DNA of 64,000 nucleotides from Dendrocalamus latiflorus (GCA_017311315.1 CM029646.1:1643738-1707737), one strand, 5' to 3'. Counted from the first letter of the stretch, positions 22,063 to 33,849 are shown. Translations and numbers: made by a program. The notes: a model not told the origin generated them from the sequence alone.

Positions 22063-23033
22063 GAGAAGCGAGGAAGGAGAGGGACGCATCGATGGTCCAC
22101 AATAGTGCCACGTGGATGGTGCAAGTGTGCTGCACGTGGAGCTAGCTAAACACAGGGGCACTTTCATCTCAGAAAAGGCGAGGTGTTTTTCAGCGGTGGA
22201 GAAAGATGGTGAGCAACACACTCGGATAAAAAGTAACTTACTCCTCCATTATATTCAAAAATATATGACTTTTTAGAAAATATGCCCTTAAACTTTCTTA
22301 ATTTTGATCACTAATATAAAAAAACTATTGATTGATTGTGTGAAAATTATATCGTTGGATTAGTCATGAAAAATATGTTCGTAATATAATGATTGTATAA
22401 ACATATCCATTTATTATTAAAAGTCGATGACATGTCTCTTATATTTGCTATGAAAAAAAGAGAAATATGTAAGAAATTTTCATAAAAAAGCAAAACATCT
22501 AGCTCTTAATTTGATAGACCCAAGTTATAACGGCTTAGATTAAAAGAAAGAATTTATATAAATGCAATTAAATCCAGCCCTTAAATATTGTAGATCCTAA
22601 TTATGAAGGAACACCTGTCATTAATCTTGTGATCCTTAAATTTAATTAGAGATGATTTCTTTTAAATAGAACCTATCTTCCCTATCCTTGCATCCGCAAT
22701 GCCCTCTCCACATCCTTGCATCCGAAAATGCCCTCTCCACATCTTTCTTCCTCTACCTTATCACATGGAAGTAAGGACTAGGAGGTTTACAAAAAGTACA
22801 CAGCATATTACTCCCAACTGTATTATGAAGTCTATTTAAATTCAGAGAAGCTTATTATCTCGTCTTTTCGCATTCAATTATTCACATAGCAAGTCATCTA
22901 ACAATATTAACATACCAATTTTCTCCGTATACGAATTCACAGTAACATCACAATATCACTTACCATCATATTTACCGATCATTCTAAGGTCAATCGTTCT
23001 TAAAATTTTTTAATTGTTTTTGTTGATTCTGAT
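22063..23033. other. upstream region of WRKY-b, AT-rich with possible MITE remnants
   Basis: 22240-22460 starts actcctccattatattcaaa, which resembles the ends of grass Stowaway-like elements, but a matching inverse end was not found. A duplicated word catccgcaatgccctctcca / catccgaaaatgccctctcc occurs at about 22690-22740. No gene is recognised. Confidence 0.35.
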
Positions 23034-23695
23034 TAGAGGTGTCAATGGAATATGAATTATCCATTTTATCTGCATCTGAATTCAGTTAATAGCGAATGTG
23101 AGAAGCGTTAATGCATTTGTGTTATAAAACGAATACGGATCTGAATAGTATCCGAATTTTTTTCTCAAATGCAAATTCGAATGTGGTATACGGAATGCGG
23201 TGCTAAACGAATACGTATCTTTTGTATTTGATCTTCAAATGGAGCATATTATATATGCATTTCGATTATCTTGATGAGCTCGTGTCATGGTGGACTCTAG
23301 TTTGGCATTTTATGTTTTTTTATTTTGGTACATCCCCAATAAAGTTTTTTGTATGTTTTTTTAGCCAAATTCAATAAGTTTATAACCAAATTATTTGTAA
23401 TATATTTAGAATTAGTGTTAAAATAACACCAATGATTAATAATTATGTGATAAAACTAGAGAAAAATAGGCATAAATATTATTATAAAACAGATGTCAAT
23501 TTGCTAAACTTCATTGTGCCATATGATATTCGCATCCAATCAAATTGAGTAGATATTTGATTCGTATTTTTATTTATTATAATATTCAATTCATATTCGT
23601 ATTTGAGGATATTCGAATTTGTATTTGTTTAAAAATACGAATATGAATATGGAAAAACCACTAATTAATTCGTATTCGATTCGTCGACACCCCTA
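23034..23695. mobile_element. hAT-type MITE with 8-bp target duplication
   Basis: Ends are inverted: tagaggtgtcaatggaat on the left and the inverse of attcgtcgacacccct(a) on the right. Both sides carry attctgat (23026-23033 and 23696-23703), an 8-bp duplication as made by hAT transposases. The interior is AT-rich with repeated cgaat/attcg words and has no coding capacity. Confidence 0.88.
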
Positions 23696-23790
23696 ATTCT
23701 GATGACTAGGTACCCTGTCATCCAAAACTTGCTGGCTTGTAAAAAACTACTATCACGTTAGCGACATGTCAGATAAAAACTGAAGTAGAA

Positions 23791-25420
23791 TGGTCTTGGA
23801 GGTAATATACCTGGTTTTTATAGTTAGGATCGCCGGTTTTCCTGCGATGATGCGGCCGTGTGGGTTGGGAGCTGATCCGTGTGAGGGATGGGCAGATCCG
23901 TGCTCCGCCTCTATGGATCTTTGCATTCTTCGCTCGTTTGCGGTTCTCCGGTGCATGTTCGGCTGGGCACGCGGGCGCGTCGTCATTGGCGCCTCCTGCG
24001 ACATGTGCGGCTGCAGCGCTGCCTCATGATGGCGGCCTTGGCCGGGACGCCGCCGGATCGGAGTGGGGGATCGGGGTCAGCAGCGGCCGTGCGGAGCAGC
24101 CGCGCAGTGCTGCGTGGATCCAGCGGCAGCGCGGCATGTTTGTTGGCTCGGCGGCGTCGGTGCTGCGCGGTTCCGCGGCACAGGTGGCGGCGCGGCGTCC
24201 GCGTGTAGTGGTTGGTGCGTACCCGATCGTGAAGGCTCGGTGCGATGGCGGTGTTGCGTGGATCTATCGGGTTGCTGGCTGCTGCGGGGGACAGTGCTGT
24301 GCAGTGGTTGGAGCCTCTTGTTCGGAGGTGGCTTTCCCGCGGTGGCCGGCAAAGGCTAGGCTAGTAGCGGTCCTCGATGACCGCCGCGGCAGTGGCTAGT
24401 TCTGCGTGGCAGCGCTGGTCAGGTGCTGCAGTGACGGCTGGACAGAGGCGGCTCTCTGCGGTCGTGGCCACGGTCAGTGGCAAAGGAAGGAAGGAAGAAG
24501 GTACCATGTTCACAGCGAGGAGGAAGATCCAGTAGGTCAAGGGCCTCGTGCCCTCGGAGTTTGAGGACTCCATCACGCAGGCGTTCTTTGACTTAGAGAT
24601 TGGCAACCAGGAGCTCAAGAGCGTCCTCAAGGACCTCTACATCAACTCCGCCTTCCAGATAGATGTGGCCGGGAGCAAGAAGGCAGTGGTGTTCCGCGTG
24701 CCGTGCAGGCTCCGTAAGGCGTTCAGGAAGATTCACGTCAGGCTCTTCCGGTGTATTGCTGGAGGCTTGATCCGTGGCTCATGTCCCTGGATCTGCTCAG
24801 TGGTGGCGCTTGAGCGTCGCATAGTGGTTTCTACAGTGGCGGACATTGCAGGAAGCAGCTCGTCGTGGAGTTCAAGGGTGGCTATGCCATGGCCTTGAGG
24901 CGTGCAGGACCCCCGTGTGTTGGTGGCGGTCTTTTTTGTGTATGGGTAGTGCGTGGGGTGTTGTGGAGGTGCTGGCGAAAGCCTTGCCAGTGATCTTACC
25001 GGTCTCGACAGCAATGACACCTTCGGGCGCCATTATCCTTCCTGGAGGTGTTGTCGTGGCACTCCATAGCTCTCATGTTACTGATCTCCAGGTGAAAACC
25101 TTGCCTCGGTGAGGCGGGCGGCGTCGGCGACTCTAGTTGCCTCCTTGGAGACGTCGCCTCGGAGGTCCGTCTTCACGCAAAGCAGACCGTAGTTTGGATG
25201 GCACAGTCGGATGAGGATAGCGACTTGTTGAAAGCAAGGACGGAGAAAAAATGCTGAAGCTTAGTCTTTCTAGTTTTTTTCATAGTCCTTAAGCTATCAT
25301 TTCTGTTGTTTTATGCCCCTCAGTTTTGAGGTTTTGAGCCTAAGAACTCGTGTAACTTGTGGCTGTATATATCCCACATGGATATAGAGGCCGGATTTTA
25401 TATCCTTTATCTAAAAAAAA
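23791..25420 (+). mobile_element. retroposon-like insertion carrying ribosomal protein S7 cDNA (element R2)
   Basis: The layout matches element R1: GC-rich leader (about 23820-24480), intronless host cDNA piece (RPS7, 24506-24745), then a 3' segment and A-tail alignable with R1. The 3' end reads cctcagttttgaggtttt, then a ggctgt(g)tatatcc word, then gatatagaggccggatttta and tatctaaaaaaaa. Putative flanking repeats gaagtagaa (23782-23790) and gaagttgaa (25421-25429) match at 8 of 9 bases, so the left end is tentative. No reverse transcriptase is encoded. Confidence 0.65.
24506..24745 (+). pseudogene. intronless 40S ribosomal protein S7 N-terminal fragment
   Basis: The frame starts at ATG 24506 (MFTARRKIQ), meets a stop codon (TAG for the expected lysine), then continues VKGLVPSEFEDSITQAFFDL, GNQELKSVLKDLYINSAFQI, DVAGSKKAVVFRVPCRLRKA and FRKIHVRL. 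This is the N-terminal 80 or so residues of eS7. Introns expected in a plant RPS7 gene are absent, so the piece derives from mRNA. The reading stops matching at about 24745, where the element's own 3' sequence begins. Premature stop and truncation make it a pseudogene. Confidence 0.9.
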
Positions 25421-25429
25421 GAAGTTGAA

Positions 25430-26822
25430 AGTAGTTTTATAGTTAAAAGTTAGATCAATAGAAATAGTTTCAGAGAGTCAGACGGACTTATTCTGTTAAA
25501 AATTGATGGCATCGTTGTTCTGATTTATACAGTTTACACCAGAAGGACGGACGTGGCTGCCCCCTCCAACAACTCGTGCACACGTACAAGCTAAGTTATT
25601 CGGTACTAATCGCATTGGGTTATATTCCTAATTTTTGCTTAGAGAAAATAAAAATCAATATAAATACTTAATTTTTTGAAATAATTTCTTTACTCCTCTC
25701 GCTATATCTTATTTTGGAGATAAGGCAGAAGGTCGTAGGTATATTACGTACCCTCACTCCTTTCGCTTCTATCACGCACATATATCTTTCTTACTTTCCT
25801 TATGACTGCTCTCTTTCTTAAAGTCACTTTTTTAGCTATTACTATTTATTTTTAATAAAAAAACATCAGTAAAATCAATATAAATGCACCCTAATCCTTT
25901 TGGGCCTTTTCTTTTGAACTTCATTATTCTTCTGGGTCGAAGCTAGTGTAACGGGTCACTTCTTTCAGCTTTCTAAAACATGGATTTTGATTTTTTTTTT
26001 TATATTAAATAATTTTCAAACGGATTGTTTTTTAAGGTATAATTTGTAAATTAATTGTAGTACACACTGTAATAACTTCATTTATATTAATCAAAATTAT
26101 ACGTGAGCTTTTTTTCTTATTTTATACTTACTCTCACGAATCCAAAGGCATAGGCTCTGCCCCAAGAACAACAGACCCATGCATGCGGCGCGGCAGGACG
26201 GCGTCGAGCCAACGCGTGCAAAAGGTAGGAATGGGCTAGAAGCCCACGATGCGGCCCATCATCTCCTCTTGTTGTAGTCTCGGCCCAACTTGTTTGGGCT
26301 ACTTGTGCTACAAACTCAGACTAATCTCTTACTGAGCAATGCTAATTATGCTATATTTGCAGGCAGCACTGCAAATAGAGATTGCTGTGCGACACACACA
26401 CACACAAAAAGAGAGGGGTATAGCTATGACTTGCATGAGGGTAGGTAGTCATCACCAGCTCGACGACGCGCGGTGGTCGCCGGCGGCGGTGAGACCGACG
26501 AGGACGTGGTGCGCGCCGCCGCCTGGAGAGGACGGAACCGGCGGCTAAGAGGCGCCGCCGACGGCGTGCAGGGGTGTTCCATTGCAGCTCGAGGGTATGT
26601 CCTGCTTACGTGGAGGTGGGGCCCAGGAGACAGAGACTGGGAAGGAGCGGGCTGACTTGAACGTGTAGCCTCTGCCGAACTCTTGGTCAACGCATTTTGT
26701 ATCCTCTCTGGAGCTCGCTTCGGCCTAATCTGATCCTTTTCGGTGTGCATGTTATATACAACTGTTATTGAAAAGCTTATTAAGTCTGCTTTACAATGCT
26801 GTTGTTTTGAGGTTTATATATA
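25430..26822. other. intergenic, AT-rich then GC-rich, no gene recognised
   Basis: 25960-26140 contains aattaattgtagtacacact, a word shared with the repeat family at 52330-53195. A (CA)n stretch lies at about 26394-26406. The GC-rich part at 26440-26660 has open frames on both strands without recognisable motifs. Confidence 0.35.
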
Positions 26823-27042
26823 TCTAAACTAATAAAGCACCAGTTCAAATTATTTTACATCCACCCAATAATTACCTGCTCCACAGTCATGACCTTAACT
26901 ACGTCCACACCACAATATGTACCCATAATTACACCATCATAAAAACGTCTGCACCAGATTAACTCTCCTCCATTCTCTCTCCTTACCCAACCATATCCGA
27001 CGGTCATCCTTCAATGGATCTGCAGTACCCTCCCGCGTCCCT
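26823..27042 (+). repeat. Helitron 5'-terminal copy 1
   Basis: It matches 31837-32060, with shared words acatccaccca, attacctg, tccacagtcatgacctta and catatccgacggt. Similarity stops at the ccctcccgcgtccct word. Confidence 0.85.
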
Positions 27043-27656
27043 GACGCTCGCGAAGGCCCCGCCTCCCCCGAACACCCGAAGGCCCCGCCTCCCCCGAAGG
27101 CCGCCACCCCTCTTCTCCATCTGCGCCGCCATCCATCTCCTCCTCTCTCGGCCGCCCCTTCCTCTCCTTCTCTACGGCCCCCCTTCTCCGCTTTCTCCAC
27201 CACATCTCGGCCCCCTACCTCTCCTTTGCTCTCCCGTGCGCCACCAACGCCGCCCCCCCTCCATCGCGCCTCCTCTTCCTCTACTCCGGCCGGCGCGCCT
27301 CCGCATCCACCGCCTCCTCCTCCCCCCACCCCCCGCGCCGCCGTCTTCTCCTCCCCACACCACCCCGCGCCGCCGCCTCCTCCTCCCCCCACCCCTCCGC
27401 TCCCCCGCCCGGCCGCCGGCCTTCTCCTCCGCCCGGCTCGCCCGCCGCCCTGCGCCCCGCTCGCCTCAGCCCTCAGCGCCTCCGCGGCTCCGCCTCGCCC
27501 AGATCCGCCGTCGCACCCGCCGCCGGCCGCCTCCTCCACCCCTACCCGGCCACCGGCCGCCTCCTCCGCCCCCCCACCCGGCCGTCGGCTTTCTCCTCCG
27601 CCCCGCTCGCCCAGATCTAATCCGCCTCCTCCCCTCCCTCCCGCGCCGCTGCTGCC

Positions 27657-28016
27657 TTGGAGAGGAAGGGGGCAGAGGTAGGAGGAGGCGCGGCTACGGC
27701 GGTGGCTGGCTTGGAGAGGAAGGGGGCAGAGGAAAGAGGAGGCGCGGCTGCGGCGGGGGAGAGGAAGGAGGCGACGGCGGGGGCGCGCCCCAACTCCTCG
27801 CCACCTCGCGACCGCGGCGACAATGGCGGTGGCGCGGCTGCGGCGGCGCGGTTCCAACCGGCGCTCGCGGGCCGAGGCGAGAGGCGGCGGCTCGGGACGA
27901 CCGCGGCGGAGGTCGCGGAGGCGGGGCCGGTGGCCGGAGTCGCGAGGTGGGAGCCGTTGGGGGCGCGGGAGTACTACGACTACCGGAGGGCCATCTACGG
28001 CGACATCACACAGAAG
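27657..28016 (+). pseudogene. captured first exon of a HAD-like hydrolase
   Basis: A plus-strand frame ends VARWEPLGAREYYDYRRAIY then GDITQK and a canonical AAG/GTAGGC donor. The WEPLG-EYYDYRR-IYGDIT-K stretch matches my memory of the leader of plastid-targeted haloacid-dehalogenase-like proteins, directly upstream of their DAVGTL motif. The preceding sequence is Gly/Ala/Arg-rich, like a rice transit peptide. No following exon of this gene is present; dynamin sequence starts 40 bp later. The assignment is from memory and moderate. Confidence 0.45.
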
Positions 28017-28055
28017 GTAGGCGGCCGCGGGCGCTAGGGGGGAGAGAGGGCTACC

Positions 28056-28545
28056 ATGGATGCCATGGAGGAGCTGTCGGAGCTCTCCGAGTCCATGCGC
28101 CAGGCGGCCTCGCTCCTCGCCGACGACGACCCCTCCGACGACGCCGCGCCGCGCCGCCCCTCCACCTTCCTCAACGCCGTCACCCTGGGCAACGTCGTGA
28201 GTATCGGGAGCCGCCGGCCCCCCGCCCGACGCCAAAATCCCCCCGGCGATCCGCCGCTCGTGCTCCGATCTGATCCATTCTGATCTGTTCGTGCAGGGCG
28301 CCGGCAAGTCGGCCGTACTGAACAGCCTCATCGGCCACCCCGTGCTGGTGAGCTTCTACCCGACCAGCTCAGCCCTCTTTCTCTCTCGGTGGTTATTAGA
28401 TTTGTGCGGTGGTGTGTGGTGCAGCCGACGGGGGAGAATGGCGCGACTAGGGCTCCGATAGTGGTGGGCGTGCAGAGGGACCCGGGACTCAGCAGCAAGT
28501 CCATCGTGCTCCAGATCGATAGCAAGTCTCAGCAGGTGTCCGCAA
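28056..28545 (+). pseudogene. captured 5' fragment of dynamin-related protein 2 (DRP2)
   Basis: Three exons (28056-28196, 28297-28347, 28425-28545) with GT-AG introns encode MDAMEELSELSESMRQAASL, then FLNAVTLGNV/GAGKSAVLNS then LIGHPVL/PTGENGATRAP and KSIVLQIDSKSQQVSAS. This is the start of the GTPase domain of plant DRP2 (ADL3/ADL6 type), including the P-loop GNVGAGKS. In cells the protein pinches clathrin-coated vesicles. The fragment ends at about residue 105 of a protein of over 900 residues. The introns are retained, so capture was at the DNA level. Confidence 0.9.
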
Positions 28546-30712
28546 GTCAGTGGGATCTCACAATCTTGCTTTGCTTGATCCAGTGGGGATTTTTAGGATT
28601 GACCTGGTGCTGAATTTGTGCTGTTTGTTGATGTGCAGGTGCTCTACAAATATAAGTATAAATGTTATAGCAGGCAAGATTCAGGCTTTCTGTGCTAATT
28701 GCTTGGGTGCCTCGTGATGGTTGGTGTTTGGTCTTTTAAAAAAGGCACAATAGACGGTTGTAGCAAGAGGATTCTTCTAACAGGAAAGCTTTTTTTTCTC
28801 CTTTTTGCAGCCAAGTAATACCTCTTTGTTTTTTGCAGCCAAGTAATACCGCGGGGGTACTCCATGAATGAGAAGTCTGTGTTTCTATTGCAAATCATAA
28901 GCATCCTACAATTGAAATGAGCTCACAAGTTTGTGATGCACCTGTTCAAGAAAAGTTTGGAGTTCTCCTCCATGCGCTCTGACAGTCATGTGCAGCCATC
29001 ATGGCGTGTAGCTGTGCGTGAGGTGCCGGATTTAAGTGCTCCCAAATGACCAAATCCAAACCAAGGTTTCTTATGGTATGTCATCTTCCCTGACAATCTT
29101 TTATTTTTCCTGATAAGCCAATAGCTTTCGTTATCTGTTTGGCGCTCTTGATTTGCTTTATTTTGTTTCTGATATTGTTATGATGATAGCAGCTGAAATA
29201 TTTATTGTGTCATCACAGCATTGATATACATAGAGCGGAGGAGATAAGATATGTAGCCCTAAGGCATAATCTGATCATCCATTGCGATTTTCGTCAATCT
29301 TTCAAGGTGACCATTTTAATTGTTTCTAGGTCAAATTCCCTCATATTTATCTATTGTTCCTGCTCTTTCTTTTTCTTTATTATTCAGATTTGTTGGGATT
29401 TCTAGATAGGACAGATTGCTGGTCAGTAGGATTGTTGAAGCTGAAAAGAAGTTGCCACATCAGTCATTAGTGGACAAATTAGATACAGTGCAATTTGCAC
29501 CTCTTTAGCATTGGAAGAAATTGTATATAATTCTTTTGCTGGCCTAGGTAGTACAACGGAGAAAGAAAATGGGATAAGAGTCCATGGTATATATGCCTGT
29601 TAGTCTGTTCGATGTGGTGTTTCCTCGTGCTGTCAATATGTCACAGAGTATTGGTTTTCCGATGATCAGATTTGCCTTTTCTTTTTGTTAGATCAATATG
29701 TGATTGGATTGGCAGTCATTTACCCTTATTATCAATAATCCCTGATCCTTTGCTTGAGGTAATGGAGCATGCCAGCTTTCTCTCTGGTCCTTTATGTGGA
29801 TGATTTTAGCGTTTACTGGTTACGATTTGTTTGCATGTGAGGGATATAGAGATCTTCTTGTTCTGTTCTTTTGAAGCAAGGTGGTGGATGCCGACCTTGC
29901 TTGCTTTTCTTGAGAAGTAAAAAGGAGGTCTTCATTAAAGTGTGGGGATCCAACAATGGTGCTTACATGGGCTGGAGCTGTTAGTCTTAAGTGATGGCGT
30001 TGCTTGGATTAGGGTTAGCTGGGGTTTGTAGGTGCTTTGATAGAGATGATATATTTTTCCTTGCTCATTCTGCCTGGTAGCTGAGATCAACATGATTTGT
30101 TCTCCATTCACTGCTGACTGTTCCAGTATGTTATTCAGTGCTCCATTTAGGTTCAACTTCTGTTTGTAAGTAGGCGCGTTCATAGATGTTCCATTACTGT
30201 ATTTAGTGATAATATTATTTTTGGTATGCCTCATTTCCATTTCATTTCGTGCTTATAATTCGTGACTTAGTCTCTTACCATTTCAACGGCTTGGTTCTCT
30301 ATTATTGATTTAGCTTAGCATTGCACATTTTCGTCAATTGCTCCTTTTAAGTTTCTCATGTCACATCCACTGCAATGGATATTAGTTGGATGGGGGAAAT
30401 TATCTTGGATATTAGTTCGGAGGGAGGGAGGGAGAGGTGTGTTGGTGCAAATTTGATTTCTGGGTGCAAAATGTAGTTTCTACCACGTTTAGTGCTCGTT
30501 AACTTGTTATATTGTTGTTGCCTTGCATGCGTGTTATATTTTTATGTATCACCAGGATTACATGCAAAAGTATTTATGTTGATATTCAAATGCATTCCAT
30601 ATCTTTTGTTTGTTTAGCTGCTTCTGTAAAAGGGCAGTTTCACCCTAATTTTCATTATTAATCTTTGTTCATAGACAGCATAACAAAGCTGCAGTTCAGA
30701 TCATCATCAAGC
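28546..30712. other. Helitron interior without recognised exons
   Basis: AT-rich, intron-like sequence. A short frame at about 29408-29506 (IVEAEKKLPHQSLVDKLDT) looks protein-like but is not recognised. It could be another captured exon. Confidence 0.3.
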
Positions 30713-30970
30713 ATGTTGCTCCTTTCAAAGCTACGCTTGATCACTGTGGATGTGACTGGTACTCTGATTGCTTACAAAGGACAGCTTGGGGATTACTACT
30801 GTATGGCAGCTAAGTCTGCCGGGATGCCATGTCCTGACTATAAGCGCATGCATGAAGGCTTCAAACTTGCATACACTGAGATGGCAAGACAATACCCATG
30901 CTTTGGATTTGCGGCAAAGATGCCAAATGTCGATTGGTGGAGGATGTGTGTTAAGGATTCATTTGTGAAG
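30713..30970 (+). pseudogene. captured exon of an HDHD3-type HAD hydrolase
   Basis: An 86-codon exon starting at ATG 30713 encodes MLLLSKLRLITVDVTGTLIA, then GQLGDYYCMAAKSAG and GFKLAYTEMARQYPCFGFAA, and ends FVK at an AAG/GTAATA donor. DVTGTL is the HAD motif I nucleophile signature. The remainder of the family's fold, including motifs II-IV, is absent, so this is a fragment. It is distinct from the leader-like piece at 27657-28016. Confidence 0.85.
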
Positions 30971-31149
30971 GTAATATCGTTTTGTAAATATGGAGCTTTT
31001 AAGGAAATAGTGGTGCTTTTTTCATGTGCAGATGGCTTAGAAACTTTCTACTGCTATTGATATGTGGTCAAAAACATGAAAAAAGCACCACTATATCCCT
31101 CACATGCAAACAAATCTACATATGAGGGAATTCCCTCATATTTTAGCGT

Positions 31150-31512
31150 TTAGGAACAAAGGAATATTCTACTGCTATTGATATGTGGTCAGTGGGCTGC
31201 ATAATGGCAGAGCTTCTGGCCAAAGAACCATTGTTCAATGGAAAAACTGAGTTTGAACAGCTTCATAAGGTATTTCATTTGACTTTTGACTGTCACATCC
31301 ATGCGGTTATTATTACTTTGTTATGACATCTCATGGTGGATCTGTTTTCTTCTCGCAGATACCTTTAGCCCTTTAGATAAATTTTATTTTATGATATCTC
31401 ATGGGGAAGCTACTTTGTTGTAGATATGTAGAACACTTGGCACACCTAATGAGAAGATATGGCCTGGCTATGCCAAATTACCGGGTGTGAAAGTTAATTT
31501 TGTCAAACAACC
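31150..31512 (+). pseudogene. captured kinase-domain exons of a CDKG-type cyclin-dependent kinase
   Basis: Two exons, 31150-31269 and 31424-31512, encode LGTKEYSTAIDMWSVGCIMA, ELLAKEPLFNGKTEFEQLHK and ICRTLGTPNEKIWPGYAKLP plus GVKVNFVKQP. This is subdomains VIII-X of the CDKG/CDK11 family, with the DMWSVGCI invariant aspartate. The expected donor after the second exon reads AT instead of GT (31513-31514), so even the splice unit has decayed. A 24-bp word, tctactgctattgatatgtg followed by gtca, also occurs at about 31047, just before the exon. Confidence 0.88.
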
Positions 31513-31600
31513 ATAAGTGTCTCCATTTATACTTGCTTTTGTTGTTGTTCTGCTGAGTGCTTTTGTTGTTGTCTCTTGAATTCTTCACAATGCTATGCAG

Positions 31601-31682
31601 GTGCCCAGATTCAGGAGACGCCCTGTTCGATCAGCTATCAAAAGAAGGTGTCCATCTCACCAGATTCAGAGACCTCCAAAGG
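31601..31682 (+). pseudogene. captured exon of unrecognised gene
   Basis: Bounded by a TGCAG acceptor and an AG/GTAATAT donor, the frame reads CPDSGDALFDQLSKEGVHLT then RFRDLQR. It is coding-like, but I do not recognise the source. Confidence 0.45.
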
Positions 31683-31836
31683 TAATATATGCAATGAAAA
31701 ATTTTCTCTTCTTTCATACAGTGTGTACATATATTGGAAACAAGAAACAAGCGGATTATAGCAGCGTTCTCAGAGGGTAGAGGAGATGTAAGGCTATGAG
31801 CTGATTACAGAAATAGCATCATTGGGTTTGTTCTTA

Positions 31837-32060
31837 TCTACACTATTAATCCACCAGTTAAAATTATCCTACATCCACCCAACAATTACCTGTTCCACAG
31901 TCATGACCTTAACTACGTCCACACCACAATATGCACCCAGAAATACACCATCCTAAAAACGTCTGTACCAGATTAACTCTCCTTCATTCTCTCTCCTTAC
32001 TCAACCATATCCGACGGTAATCCTTTAATGGATCTACAGTACCCTCCCGCGTCCCTTCTC
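31837..32060 (+). repeat. Helitron 5'-terminal copy 2
   Basis: Second copy of the Helitron start, directly following the CDKG and unrecognised exons. Its element would run to 36685 (4.85 kb). Confidence 0.85.
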
Positions 32061-32130
32061 ATCGGTGGATTATAGGTTGTTCCATTCCATCCCCTCCGAG
32101 CTCCCCCTCCCCTCCGCCCCCGGCGTGTAA

Positions 32131-32672
32131 GTGCCCCAAACCCTAACCCCACATGCCGCTGCCCCGACCCCTCGTCCCGCTGTGATTGACCGACTCCTCT
32201 CGTTCTCGCAGCTCCGCACGACCGCCGGACCGCCACGTGTCCTCCCCGTCACCGGCCTCGGCCGCATCCGCCCCCGCGCCCCCGCCGCTTCCTCCGTCGC
32301 CGCGGTGCCTTCCTTCCTCACCAACTCCTCCCGCATCGGTCGCCACTTCGACGAGGATGAGCGCACGCCCTTTGAGGCCGTCGTGCCGCGCCGCCAGGCG
32401 CCGTCGCCCCCGCTGTTCGTCTCTTCCCCGGCAGTGGGCCCCGCCAGATCCGGGCCCGGGAACGCCTGGGGGCCGAGAAGGGAGGTGGCTCCGGCCGCGG
32501 CGCCTGTGGGTCCCGCCCCCGCCGGCGGCCAGATCTGGTCGGCGACACACATCGCGCAAGCAAGCGCCCCCGCACAGCGCGCAGCAGCACGCCGACAGGA
32601 CCGCGCGCGCCGTCGCCCAGGAGGAGGCCGCCATGCACCGCCACTTCGACGACCTCCGCGCCTTCGGCAGGT
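32131..32672 (+). pseudogene. captured GC-rich first exon, source unknown
   Basis: GC-rich DNA with several overlapping frames. The most protein-like end reads AVAQEEAAMHRHFDDLRAFG R and stops at a GGCAG/GTACTC donor (about 32671). I do not recognise the gene, and the frame upstream is uncertain. Confidence 0.35.
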
Positions 32673-33849
32673 ACTCCTCCCCCGGCCCCGTTCCTCTATT
32701 GATCCGGGAGCTTCTTGATATTCATAGCCCCTATGTGATATTCATAGCTTCTTGATTCAGGATATAAGGATTTAGTTAGCTTGGGGAAATGAACGCTGCT
32801 GAGATGATTTTGGAAGGGATGAGAGACAGCCCTGCCCCCCTTCTCCTGCCCTAAATCTTAATTAGGGCATTATTGAGATTATGGAAATTAGTACATGTAT
32901 CTTGTATAGATGATGTTCGGGAAATCGATGACTGTGATCTCGGCTAAGCTTGTTCGAGTTGTATAGGTGAATTTTGTAGGAAAACTGTAAGTTTTAGGGT
33001 TTGTGTTGTTCCCCTAGATATGCATATTTCTCTGTTGTTTTTTCAGGAATGCTGAGTTAAAAAAAAGTCTTGTTGGAACTGCGCTGCGGTGATATTTGGT
33101 TTTGGGTTATAACTTATAAAAGGTTCTGTGCGGGTCACTGTTTGGACTTCGGAGGTAATTTGAATCATGGACAGCTAGCTAATTCAGTTATATTGAATTA
33201 ATTCTGTTAACTTCTGGTCTTATTATTGTGGCCTGCTTGACATAGTTTGGACTTGTTTGAATATTTTGTAAAGACAGTGGATCCATGGTAAATTTTGATA
33301 ACTTTGAGCCAAATGTATTGAGAAATTTAAAATTTAGTCTGCAAATTGGACAGGTTCTCGAAAACCTGTTTCTTGCTAAACACCCTAGATCTATATCTTT
33401 ATCAAACACTAAAGTTTGATCTATCTGTTTGGTTCATTTCCTCGACGAAACCCGCTTGGTGCTGCTCAATGTTAATTCTGTTTAGGCTTCGATACAAATG
33501 GAGTAAATTTTCAGCATTTCAATTTCATTCCAAATATGCACTGCTGGATAGTAGCCTTTATGGTTGTTTTCAAAATTGATGTTACCCATACATTTAGGTA
33601 GATGTATGGTATACTGAAATGCATGACATTTCTATATGAATTATGAAGGGAAAATATTGCATACTTTTCCTCCTCTGATGGGCAACCTGTATCCTGCGAA
33701 CGTTTAAACTTTCCTGCTTTAAGTAATCTGGCTGACTCTTTTGGGGCATCGATAACCCCTATCACATCCTATGAATTTTTCTAACTGCAGTACAGCACAA
33801 TAAACTCATTTTTTTTGGCCTACGCTTTATAAACGTACCAAATTGGCAG

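Noticed and set aside
21673..22149. Plus-strand frames opposite WRKY-b exon 1
   Set aside because: These are shadows of the GC-rich WRKY-b coding strand. They have no motifs.
26937..28331. 464-codon minus-strand open frame, the longest in the left half apart from EDR4
   Set aside because: It is a Gly/Arg/Pro-rich low-complexity reading of GC-rich DNA, antisense to recognisable HAD and dynamin exons. Not a gene.
28056..28545. Functional dynamin gene
   Set aside because: Only the first three exons are present and the sequence lies inside a Helitron-bounded block. It is a captured fragment.
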